NCBI RefSeq assembly: GCF_000732945.1
Contig: NZ_CP008944.1
Location: 248,001-312,000 of the forward strand
Source of the DNA: Corynebacterium atypicum
GTDB taxonomy: Bacteria > Actinomycetota > Actinomycetes > Mycobacteriales > Mycobacteriaceae
Direction of reading: 5' to 3'
DNA: 64,000 nt
This document shows positions 15,652-22,812 of the stretch, in pieces. Within the stretch, counting starts at the first letter, position 1. The number at the start of each line of letters is the position of its first letter. The position numbers and the translations under genes are program-made. A model generated the notes under the pieces. The model was given only the letters and a program-made list of their open reading frames with translations, searched no databases and was not told the DNA's origin.

Positions 15652-16587
15652 ATGCCGAAGGATTGGTTGAGCTACGAGCAACAAGTAGAGCTACTCGGTC
15701 AGCGCGGCATGCACATCGATGACGAGACATCTGCAGCTGAATTTCTCGCGCAGGTCAACTACTATCGTTTCTCTGGATACTTCCGGCATTGGCAGCATGA
15801 CCCAGCACGGGGCGACAACCAGTTCTTCAAAGGCGCCTCATTTGAGACGATTCGCGCTCTCTACGCCGCAGAGCAAGAGCTAGTTGCTGTCTGCGATGAG
15901 CTCCTGCACCCCCTTGAAGTTCTCTTACGCACCCGGTTCGCCTATGCCTATGGTCGCCGTGTTGGGGTAACCGGGATGTTCGCACGCGGTGAAGGTTTTA
16001 CTCAATCACCCCACCCTGATGCTGAACGCGTCGAAGAGCACGCCCTTTCCAACCTCGATCGCAGCAAAGAGGCGTTCGTCGCCCACTACCGCGATGAAAT
16101 CAAACAAGGCCGCACCTACAAGCCTGAAGCCTATGACCGCATGCCAATCTGGGTCGCCGTGGAAGCCTTTTCTTTCGGTAGCCTGTCACGCCTCATCGAA
16201 GCATCCAGCTCATCTGGAGTGTTGGATGACATCGCAGACTCGATGAATACCTCTCGCAAACTACTGCCTGGCCAAGTGAAGTCATTCGTATACTTACGCA
16301 ACCGGATAGCTCATTGCGCTCAACTATGGAACCACCGGGTGCTCGATGTTCCCGGCCTGCAGCCGAAGACCACGAGAAGCATCAAACAGAACTACCGAAA
16401 ATTCTCGGACCATTCGATTTACAAAATCCTTGTCGCACTCGACGATGTAGCTACCCGTTCTGGAATTTCGACCGACTGGCTGTCAGAGACCATCGAGCCG
16501 ATATTGGACAAGCATCCGTTGCTCGCGAAAGGAATTGCTGAACCGGCACGATACGGAGAACTATCTCCCGATACCCTTATCGACTAG
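15652..16587 (+). CDS. Abi_2/AbiF-family HEPN abortive-infection protein
   Basis: A 311-residue Abi_2 protein. The family opening (WLSYEQQVELLGQRGM, then NYYRFSGYF at 36-44) is clear, and the HEPN RNase motif RNRIAH spans 216-221, matching the R-N-x3-H pattern shared with Cas13 HEPN sites. These proteins cleave RNA and arrest growth on phage infection. ATG 15652 is preferred over ATG 15637 because GGAGG at 15639-15643 is correctly spaced. The gene runs against all its neighbours and its stop overlaps the polymerase stop by 4 nt. It is a moron-like cargo gene, probably a phage-exclusion toxin controlled by the leader RNA. Confidence 0.87.
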   Translation: MPKDWLSYEQQVELLGQRGMHIDDETSAAEFLAQVNYYRFSGYFRHWQHDPARGDNQFFKGASFETIRALYAAEQELVAVCDELLHPLEVLLRTRFAYAYGRRVGVTGMFARGEGFTQSPHPDAERVEEHALSNLDRSKEAFVAHYRDEIKQGRTYKPEAYDRMPIWVAVEAFSFGSLSRLIEASSSSGVLDDIADSMNTSRKLLPGQVKSFVYLRNRIAHCAQLWNHRVLDVPGLQPKTTRSIKQNYRKFSDHSIYKILVALDDVATRSGISTDWLSETIEPILDKHPLLAKGIAEPARYGELSPDTLID

Positions 16588-18554
16588 TCCTTTTGATAGA
16601 AATCGCACGCGTACCCGTCTGCCGCTAGTGGCAACCCTTCTGCCCAGTCGGGTGCGGTGGCCATCAGCTCACAGATCTCGTCCACGGTGGCCGTGGCGGT
16701 TTCCACGACGATCTCGTCATGGACGTGCATGACGATCCGATGCCCAGCGCGATCGACCTGGTGCATGGCGTACGTGAGCAGGTCTCGGGCGACGGCTTGG
16801 ACGATGTTCTCGGTGAGTTTCCCACCGTAGGTCTCCAGCTGGCCCCACTTACGTCCCGTTGTGATGCCCTCGTGGGTGATGCTGGTGCCACCGAACCTGT
16901 TCTCACCCAGCTTGGGTTTCACATAGGCCAGGCGGCGTCCAGAGGGCAGGCGGATGAACATGATCCCGGACTCCACGGTGAAGGTCAGCGCCCCAACGCT
17001 GGTCGGTTGGCGGGTAGAGATGGTCTCGATGGCGGCAGCGTTGATGTCTGCCCACAGTTGCACCACGTTCGGGTTGGCTACCCGCCACGCATCGACCAGC
17101 GGCTGGAGTTCGGATTCAGTGATTCCCATCCGCAGTGCCCCCATGGCTTTCAGGGCGCCGACGCCGCCTTGATAGCCGCAGGCGAGCACCGCGATCTTTC
17201 CTTTCTGACGCAGCTCGGCGTTGACTCCGTGCTTGTCGACGGGGACTCCGAACATGCGGCTCGCGGTCTCGCAGTACAAGTCCTTCCCGTCACGGAAAGC
17301 CTTAAGCGTGGTGGCCTCGCCTGCAAGCCACGCGATCACCCGCGCCTCGATCGCGGAGAAATCAGCCACCACGAACCGGTGCCCGTCGGCGGGGATGAAA
17401 GCGGTGCGGATCAGCTGGCTGAGCGTGTCGGGAACGGAGTCGTAGAGCAGCTCCACGGCTTCAAAGTCTCCGGCCCGCACGAGGCCTCTGGCCTCAGCTA
17501 GGTCTGGTAGGTAGTTGCGGGGCAGGTTTTGGACTTGGACGAGGCGGCCAGCAAACCTTCCGGTGCGCCCAGCCCCGTAGAACTGGAGGAACCCCCGCCC
17601 GCGCCCATCACGACCGGTCACGTGCTGCATGGCCTCGTACTTCTTCACCGATGACTTCGCGAGCTCACCGCGCAGCTGGAGGACCTCACGCACCTGGCCA
17701 GTAGCAGTATCGAGTGCGGCGGCGACCTCGGCCTTTGTCAGTGACTGCAGGGGCGTGCCGTGAGCGGCGAGCCACTCTTTCAGCTGGATCGGCGAGTTCG
17801 GATTCCCCAGACCAGTGAGATCCTGGGCGCGGGCCAGCGTGGTGGCGCGGTGCTGCCGGTCGCACGCCACGGCATGATCCACGAGGATTCGGTCGAGCCT
17901 GATGCCGGTGTCGTTGACGTTCTGGTCGAGTGCGTAGGTGTCCCACTCTTCTTCTGGGAGCGGGAAGTCAGCCAGCCGGTCGTGGATCGCAAGCTCCACC
18001 TCGACGTCGCGCCGGTTGTAGGAGACGAACTGCTCCCACCCGTCCGGGTCGGATGCAGGCGGGTTGCACATCCTGCCCTGGTTAAACACACTGGGTGTGG
18101 CCGGGGTACAGAACTGGCGGATGAGCTTCTTACCCGCGCTGTCTTTCCGTACCGGCAGGTCAAGGACAGTGCCGACCTGGTCCAGGCTCATCGGCAGGCC
18201 GAGGTAGGCGGACCAGACCATGGTGCAGTGCCACTGGGAAGGGTCCAGAAACTCTCGGCCCGCCATCAGTTCTGGATGGTGGCGGTGGAGCCAGGCCGAG
18301 AGGCAGATGCGCTCGAAGGCCGCATTGAACGCCCACTTCACCACGTGCGGGTCCACCAGTGCCTCCACAACCTCGCCCGGCAGTGCCTCGCCCGAGGCCA
18401 GATCGACCACTTGGACAGGAGCACCGTCGATCGAATAACCGAACAGCAAAATGTCGAAGTCAGGGTGTTCGGCATAGGGGTAGACGCCGGATTTGGTGAG
18501 ATTGACAGGCGAAAATGTTTCAAGATCGCAGCTAATGGTAGTAATCACGCCCAT
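16584..18554 (-). CDS. Phage-type family A DNA polymerase
   Basis: A 656-residue polymerase with a 3'-5' exonuclease-like N-terminus (ISCDLETFSPVNL, FNAAFERICL, SYNRRDVEVE) and a family A polymerase domain: motif A FSAIEARVIAWLAG, motif B RQKGKIAVLACGYQGG, motif C HVHDEIVVE. The 5'-nuclease domain of cellular PolA is absent, as usual for phage enzymes. ATG 18554 is used in preference to an ATG 12 codons upstream, which lies inside the HNH gene. The HNH endonuclease gene overlaps its start by 10 nt. It should replicate the phage element with the primase-helicase. Confidence 0.9.
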   Translation of the reverse strand: MGVITTISCDLETFSPVNLTKSGVYPYAEHPDFDILLFGYSIDGAPVQVVDLASGEALPGEVVEALVDPHVVKWAFNAAFERICLSAWLHRHHPELMAGREFLDPSQWHCTMVWSAYLGLPMSLDQVGTVLDLPVRKDSAGKKLIRQFCTPATPSVFNQGRMCNPPASDPDGWEQFVSYNRRDVEVELAIHDRLADFPLPEEEWDTYALDQNVNDTGIRLDRILVDHAVACDRQHRATTLARAQDLTGLGNPNSPIQLKEWLAAHGTPLQSLTKAEVAAALDTATGQVREVLQLRGELAKSSVKKYEAMQHVTGRDGRGRGFLQFYGAGRTGRFAGRLVQVQNLPRNYLPDLAEARGLVRAGDFEAVELLYDSVPDTLSQLIRTAFIPADGHRFVVADFSAIEARVIAWLAGEATTLKAFRDGKDLYCETASRMFGVPVDKHGVNAELRQKGKIAVLACGYQGGVGALKAMGALRMGITESELQPLVDAWRVANPNVVQLWADINAAAIETISTRQPTSVGALTFTVESGIMFIRLPSGRRLAYVKPKLGENRFGGTSITHEGITTGRKWGQLETYGGKLTENIVQAVARDLLTYAMHQVDRAGHRIVMHVHDEIVVETATATVDEICELMATAPDWAEGLPLAADGYACDFYQKD

Positions 18555-19072
18555 GAGTACGTCCGCCCTGTCTTGATGGCGCTGATACATGATTGGGAAA
18601 CATCGAATTGACGTGCTAGTTCTACTCCCTGGATCCCGCAGAACAGTGCAAAGCGAATATACGACACGTCATCAAGAGTGAGTTTTCGCCAGGGCCTGCC
18701 CTGCCTATAGACATCGAGGATGTTCTGTGTACGCGTGTCGTAGCGAAGATTGACGAGCCGATTATCAGTCGGGTCGCCATTGATATGGCACACTTCCATT
18801 CCCTCGGGTGGCTCGCCAACAAATGCCAGCATGACAAGTTGATGCACCGGAATACCACTTCCACCGGTGCGCCGTCCTAGAGGAATGCTTAAATGCCCGG
18901 ATTTGCAGTAGCGCCCTGGTCGAAGAATCTTCCCTTTACATACACGCGTGAAAGATTTACCGGTGTGATGGCACACCCCGGTCACCTCATGATCCAGACT
19001 GCGGACCCGTCCCAAATCACTGACTTGATAGTATCCCTCATGTCCGGGGATGTCTCTCCACACTTCATCCAT
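18545..19072 (-). CDS. NUMOD4/HNH homing-type endonuclease
   Basis: A 175-residue free-standing homing endonuclease. NUMOD4 at the N-terminus reads VWRDIPGHEGYYQVSDLGRV; the HNH core has VHQLVMLAFVG and EVCHINGDPTDNRLVNLRY; the C-terminus has a DNA-binding NUMOD-like helix-turn-helix (VELARQFDVSQSCISAIKTG). ATG 19072 has AAGGA 7 nt upstream. It overlaps the polymerase start, a classic position for intron-less homing genes that spread between phages by cutting polymerase loci. Its composition is less G+C-rich than the flanking genes, which fits separate acquisition. Confidence 0.85.
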   Translation of the reverse strand: MDEVWRDIPGHEGYYQVSDLGRVRSLDHEVTGVCHHTGKSFTRVCKGKILRPGRYCKSGHLSIPLGRRTGGSGIPVHQLVMLAFVGEPPEGMEVCHINGDPTDNRLVNLRYDTRTQNILDVYRQGRPWRKLTLDDVSYIRFALFCGIQGVELARQFDVSQSCISAIKTGRTYSWA

Positions 19073-19151
19073 GTTCGGTTCCTTCATCTGCAATAAACAG
19101 CTGGGAGAACACCAGTCGTTCATGGGTGTTCTCCCAGCCAAAGGTTGATGG

Positions 19152-19340
19152 TTACGGGTCAGTGCGCGTGTGATACTGCTCGCGTACAGCTTCGGCATCA
19201 GCCATGAGCTTGTCGATGCGCTTGCGATCCCTTCTGATTTGCCGCTTGTCTTTGACCCAGTCGAGCAACAGCACTAGCAAGGATGGGATGAGCACGTAGA
19301 CCCACAGGGCGAGGGTGATTCCCCAAAAGACGTCCATCAC
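19152..19340 (-). CDS. Small single-pass membrane protein
   Basis: A 62-residue protein with one hydrophobic segment (about 6-28, WGITLALWVYVLIPSLLVLL) followed by a basic, helical tail (DKRQIRRDRKRIDKLM). GTG 19340 and ATG 19337 are both possible starts behind AAGGAG. Function unknown; small phage membrane proteins can act in superinfection exclusion or lysis timing, but nothing here is specific. It lies between DUF2815 and the HNH gene. Confidence 0.55.
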   Translation of the reverse strand: MMDVFWGITLALWVYVLIPSLLVLLLDWVKDKRQIRRDRKRIDKLMADAEAVREQYHTRTDP

Positions 19341-19357
19341 GATGATTGCTCCTTCTC

Positions 19358-19912
19358 CTAGTTCAGGAAGTCGTCCGAGGCGATGTTCAAGCCTCCGAAG
19401 TCGGCCTCGGCGCTGATGCGGTTGCCGCCGAGCGGTTCGCCATCACGCAGCTTCTGGATGTTGCCCAGCCCGCAGGCGATACCCCGGTTGCCGTTCGTGT
19501 TGAACGCGTAGAAGCTGATGCTCACCCGTGCGTAGCAGCCCGAGTAGACCTCGGCTGCGTCCAGGATCGGCTGCAGGTCCGTACCCACGACCTGGGGCGG
19601 TGTGGTCGAGTTGGCGTTGACGAACATGGAGTTCGCATAGGCCGCATCGTCACGCTCAACGTCGCCGTCACGCAGCGGGAGCTTCAAAGCGGCCTTGTTC
19701 GGACGCTTGCCACCGAACTTGGCCGTCCCTGCATCGATCGCCGCGTCGATGGCGCGTTCGATCTTGGCCAGGGTCTCGGTGTCGGACTTCGGGATAATCA
19801 AAGAGACGGAGTACTTAGGCTTACCGCCCTGGATGGACTTCGCCTCGAAAATGTTGGCGTAGGACAGGCGAACTTCGCCGGTGACCACACGGGTCGGATT
19901 CGTTGCAGACAT
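19358..19912 (-). CDS. DUF2815 phage protein (probable ssDNA-binding protein)
   Basis: A 184-residue DUF2815 protein: GEVRLSYANIFEAKSIQGG, then KYSVSLIIPKSDTET, KLPLRDGD, and GCYARVSISFYAFNTNGNRG. Members occur beside phage polymerases and helicases and are thought to bind single-stranded DNA with an OB-like fold. ATG 19912 has AGAAGG upstream. It follows the DUF2800 gene closely, the usual DUF2800-DUF2815-polymerase order in these elements. Confidence 0.85.
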   Translation of the reverse strand: MSATNPTRVVTGEVRLSYANIFEAKSIQGGKPKYSVSLIIPKSDTETLAKIERAIDAAIDAGTAKFGGKRPNKAALKLPLRDGDVERDDAAYANSMFVNANSTTPPQVVGTDLQPILDAAEVYSGCYARVSISFYAFNTNGNRGIACGLGNIQKLRDGEPLGGNRISAEADFGGLNIASDDFLN

Positions 19913-19937
19913 CTTGTCTTACCTTCTTTCTTGATTG

Positions 19938-21071
19938 TTACTTGATGGCAGTGAATTCGTTGGCCGCTGACTGGATCTCCAGTGCAGGCCTCTTATCGGA
20001 CTCGGGCACCAGCGTGGGCTTACCAGCGGGTTTGACCACGAGGTCCCCAAGGAGATCGGAAAAGCGCTTCTTGCCCAGCTGCTTCTCCAGCGCGGTGATC
20101 GTTTTGAGCTTGCGATCCCACACATCGACACCAGCTGCCTCAGCCGCCTGGGCGACAGCGGACTCGTCGGCGTATCTGCGGATCGAGCGGCCCTCGACGA
20201 GCTTGAAACCAGGCCAGGTCTTGCCCTGGTTCACCGCCAGCGACAGCGCGTGCGCTTCCACATCGGCAGCCCACGCCTTCAACTCCGGCAGCTGGGCCAG
20301 CACCTGTGAGATCTCGGCATCGGTGAGCTCAGCAGGGGGCGCGAACTCATGCCGGGCAAGCGCGAGATTCGCCTCAGCGCGCGTCCGGCAAGTCGGTGCG
20401 AGCTTGCAGAACCGGCACCACTCACCTGGAGCGAACTCGCCATCCCCGCTGGCTGCCAGCGCCGCACGGGGTTTGACGACCTGTTCTGCCCACGCCTCCA
20501 GCTCAGGCACCGGGATCGTCCACGTTGAGACGTTCGAGCGCCTCGGCTGGAAGATCGTCACCGCCACTTCGTTGATGTCGTAGAGCGATCCGAAAGCCTC
20601 CAACGCGCCGAGGGCATACAGCATGAGCTGCGGGTTGTGCTCAGCCTCGACCATGACACCCTGGCCGTACTTCAAATCGATGATCTGAAGCGTGGGCTCA
20701 GCAATGATGACGCAGTCGCCGGTACCGAACCCACCTGGGACCACGTGGGAGAAGTCCAGGCGCTGCTCGATGAGCACCTGCGGATCAGCACACGCCTGGC
20801 GCGCATCGCGCAGCCGCTCCTGAACGAAGGCCACGTAGTCGTCGGTCAGGACATCCATCTGCTCGTCATGCCAGCTTGAAACCGGTTTCGTGGTCGGAGC
20901 GTCATGGAGGGCACGGCGCAGCTTCCACTCCGCCAAGGCATGAGCAGCGGTTCCTTGTTCGGCAGCCTGCGAGGAGGATTCGGGCAGCCCGGCCTCCAGC
21001 GTTGCCGACGGTGGGCAGGCAAGCCACCGGTGTGCTCCCGAGGCGCTGAGCAGTGCGTGCTGGTCAGGCAT
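19938..21071 (-). CDS. DUF2800 protein, RecB/Cas4-like nuclease
   Basis: A 377-residue DUF2800 protein. It begins HALLSASGAHRWLACPPSA, a signature of the family, and has PD-(D/E)xK-type blocks FGTGDCVIIAEPTLQIIDLK and YGQGVMVEAEHNPQLMLYAL. A cysteine group (CRFCKLAPTC) near residues 245-255 may, together with the N-terminal Cys, hold an iron-sulfur cluster as in Cas4/AddB. ATG 21071 is favoured because the upstream extension is low-complexity and out of family. It overlaps the preceding gene by 8 nt. Probable role: exonuclease in phage recombination or replication. Confidence 0.85.
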   Translation of the reverse strand: MPDQHALLSASGAHRWLACPPSATLEAGLPESSSQAAEQGTAAHALAEWKLRRALHDAPTTKPVSSWHDEQMDVLTDDYVAFVQERLRDARQACADPQVLIEQRLDFSHVVPGGFGTGDCVIIAEPTLQIIDLKYGQGVMVEAEHNPQLMLYALGALEAFGSLYDINEVAVTIFQPRRSNVSTWTIPVPELEAWAEQVVKPRAALAASGDGEFAPGEWCRFCKLAPTCRTRAEANLALARHEFAPPAELTDAEISQVLAQLPELKAWAADVEAHALSLAVNQGKTWPGFKLVEGRSIRRYADESAVAQAAEAAGVDVWDRKLKTITALEKQLGKKRFSDLLGDLVVKPAGKPTLVPESDKRPALEIQSAANEFTAIK

Positions 21072-21486
21072 CAGCAATCGCCTCCGCCTGCTCCAGCAGC
21101 TGCCCGTACTTGGACGGGTCAACCTCGGAGAGCTTGTTTGCGCCAGCTGCCTGGATGAGCTCACGCACCTGCGCGGTGTGGCCTGCCTGTGACAGGCGCG
21201 CCAGAACCGTGCGGACCTGCTCCAACGACACCTGAACAACCTCCGGGACCGGGGCCGGGGCAGGTTCCGGGGCGGGCGGCTGGTGAGCCGCTTCGCACTC
21301 GTCGACTGCAGCTTCCAGCGCTGGCTGGGCGAGCTGGGCTGCGGCGATCGGGCGAGCCCCCGACATGCCCGGGTGGTCCTCGAACGATTCCCACGCGGCC
21401 TCTTCAATCGCAGAGGCCAGCATCGTGACCCCCTCCGCGATCCGGTTCAGCGCCGGGATGTAGCGGTTCGCTTCGGTGACGTTCAC
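21064..21486 (-). CDS. Conserved phage-element protein of unknown function
   Basis: A 140-residue protein with an alanine-rich N-terminal helix, a proline-rich linker (APEPAPAPVPE) and a conserved C-terminus (VSLEQVRTVLARLSQAGHTA, KLSEVDPSKYGQLLEQAE). Similar C-termini occur in phage-element proteins that databases have mislabelled as rRNA biogenesis protein; I infer no such role. It overlaps both neighbours by 4-8 nt. The VSLEEVR-type domain may mediate interaction with DUF2800 or DUF2815. Confidence 0.7.
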   Translation of the reverse strand: MNVTEANRYIPALNRIAEGVTMLASAIEEAAWESFEDHPGMSGARPIAAAQLAQPALEAAVDECEAAHQPPAPEPAPAPVPEVVQVSLEQVRTVLARLSQAGHTAQVRELIQAAGANKLSEVDPSKYGQLLEQAEAIADA

Positions 21487-21725
21487 GCGGCATCACCACC
21501 GCTCCGGGTAACGCCGACGGCACGGGCCAGTGCCATGAGGTCGTCGTCTGGGCGGATGATTTCTACTGAGCGGACCTGGTTGCCCGGCACGAGAACGGTG
21601 AGCTGCTGGGGGTTGCCGAGCAGCCTGCGCGCGATCCTGCTGCGGATGCTGACCTTGCGGGCAGAGACCGCAGCGTCAGGTTCGGGCTGGTCAGTCAACG
21701 TGACCTTGAGACGATGCTTGGACAT
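21483..21725 (-). CDS. Small basic prophage protein
   Basis: An 80-residue protein from ATG 21725 with AAGGAGG 6 nt upstream; a longer in-frame start at 21788 has no such site. It reads RLKVTLTDQPEPDAAVSARK and VLVPGNQVRSVEIIRPDDD, and its stop overlaps the next start by 4 nt. I do not recognise the family. Position as second gene of the early leftward operon suggests a regulatory or accessory replication role. Confidence 0.6.
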   Translation of the reverse strand: MSKHRLKVTLTDQPEPDAAVSARKVSIRSRIARRLLGNPQQLTVLVPGNQVRSVEIIRPDDDLMALARAVGVTRSGGDAA

Positions 21726-21788
21726 CGTTTCCTCCTTGTGAATCAGAGTGAGCGTCGGATTGTGCTGGCCTTCATGTGGGCCGGGCAC

Positions 21789-22412
21789 TCATACGCCCCC
21801 GACGGGAGCCAGATCCGGACATTCCTGCTCGATGAATTCGCGAAGCTTCTTCAGAGCCCGCTTGACCGAGCGCCCGATGCTGTTCGCTCGCTTTGTCACA
21901 TCGGCTTCGTCAGCACCGGGCAGCTCCTCACGCGCGATCTCGACGAAGGAGAACCCCTCAAACACGTGCAGTCGGATGTGCTCGGCTTGCTTGGCGCTGA
22001 CCTGAGACAGCAGCCAATCGACAACCAGCTCACTGTCGATCTGGTCTTCGTGAACCGAGACGTTCAGGTACTGGGGCCCGTCATGGACCTCGACTTCCCA
22101 GTCGCTATACGAGAGGTCGCCACGGTTTCGAGCGTTTTCAGCGGCACGAAAACTGCGGTAGGCAGCGCGCAGATATGCGACTTTCCACTCCGGCACGTAC
22201 GTCGGGTCGTACAGCAAGGCGAGCATGTCCTCGGCGCTCAGCCCGAGGTCGTCATCTCCGGTCGGCGGGTCGACGAGCTCGATCCACGCATATTCCTGGA
22301 CTCCGTCTGTGACCTTCGAGGGCACGTAAATGTGGGTGAACTCTTTGCCGCCGACCTTCTTGGTGCGGACGGCGTAGGGCTGGGCGGTGTCAGTATTGGG
22401 TTGTGTTGTCAA
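21789..22412 (-). CDS. Phage sigma-70 region 4-like regulator
   Basis: A 207-residue protein whose C-terminal half (about 125-200) reads LVVDWLLSQVSAKQAEHIRL, FEGFSFVEIARE and then RANSIGRSVKRALKKLREF, the helix-turn-helix layout of sigma-70 region 4. No region 2 is visible. It starts at TTG 22412 behind AGGAGG, the first gene of the leftward operon. Phage proteins of this kind usually act as transcription factors of early or late operons rather than full sigma factors. Confidence 0.75.
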   Translation of the reverse strand: MTTQPNTDTAQPYAVRTKKVGGKEFTHIYVPSKVTDGVQEYAWIELVDPPTGDDDLGLSAEDMLALLYDPTYVPEWKVAYLRAAYRSFRAAENARNRGDLSYSDWEVEVHDGPQYLNVSVHEDQIDSELVVDWLLSQVSAKQAEHIRLHVFEGFSFVEIAREELPGADEADVTKRANSIGRSVKRALKKLREFIEQECPDLAPVGGV

Positions 22413-22497
22413 GGGGATCCCTCCTTAGGAGGGAGACCCGCTTGAGTAAGCAAGCTCGGTGTCGACGGCTTCGCAGAGATGGGCAGAGAAACGAGAA

Positions 22498-22526
22498 GGC
22501 AGGTACCCGTAGGTTGGGTACCTGCC
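22498..22526 (+). terminator. Strong hairpin in the divergent region, terminator or structured leader
   Basis: GGCAGGTACCC (22498-22508) and GGGTACCTGCC (22516-22526) form a perfect 11-bp stem with a 7-nt loop; AGAGAA/TTCTCT extends it after an internal loop. A pyrimidine-rich tract follows on the plus strand. With no gene upstream on the plus strand, an attenuator or insulator is as likely as a terminator. Confidence 0.45.
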
Positions 22527-22771
22527 GCTTGCTTCTCTTACGCGTCTCCCGAGTGGTCGACGGCCTTGTGTGATCAGCACGCGGCACCTGTAGGTCGCAG
22601 AACCGTCGTGGCCACTCGAGTCCTGCACCGCCTAAAGCACTTGCAGAGTGTTCTAGGCACCTTCGAAGGACGTCAGCGGCGGACTGGAGACCGCAGTCTC
22701 GCGGTCCCACCGGACGCCCTCCGGAGGCACTTTGAGACTAGAAATCGGGCGAGAAAATGTCGTTGCCCCGG

Positions 22772-22793
22772 TTTTGGTGCTGTTTTGGTGCTG
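22772..22793 (+). repeat. Tandem 11-bp repeat just before the ABC-3C operon
   Basis: TTTTGGTGCTG occurs twice in direct tandem (22772-22782 and 22783-22793), followed by TTTTT and the GAGGAGG ribosome-binding site of the first gene. The 11-bp period places both copies on one face of the helix. It is a candidate operator for the small XRE regulator encoded in the operon. Confidence 0.6.
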
Positions 22794-22812
22794 TTTTTCC
22801 GAGGAGGTTGTG

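Larger units (their letters stand above)
4060..22412 (-). mobile_element. Prophage-like replication/early module, structural genes missing
   Basis: Almost all genes from 22412 to 4060 run leftward with overlapping or closely spaced starts. They encode phage functions: sigma-like regulators, DUF2800, DUF2815, family A polymerase, antirepressor, primase-helicase, VRR-NUC, SNF2-type helicase, HNH nuclease, P27 small terminase subunit, methylase and SAM synthetase. This gene set recurs in phage-like elements of Firmicutes and Actinobacteria. Large terminase, portal, capsid, tail and lysis genes are absent, as is an intact integrase, so it is a remnant or a satellite-like element. The left edge abuts transposon debris and the right edge meets a defence operon. 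Confidence 0.8.
22413..22812. promoter_or_regulatory. 400-bp divergent control region between prophage and defence operon
   Basis: No gene is supported here. It separates the leftward phage operon from the rightward ABC-3C/R-M operon and must hold promoters for both. Features seen: the ribosome-binding site of the sigma-like gene, a strong 11-bp hairpin (22498-22526), a GACCGC/GCGGTC stem near 22689-22706, and a tandem 11-bp repeat (22772-22793). No consensus -35/-10 pair stood out. Confidence 0.6.
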
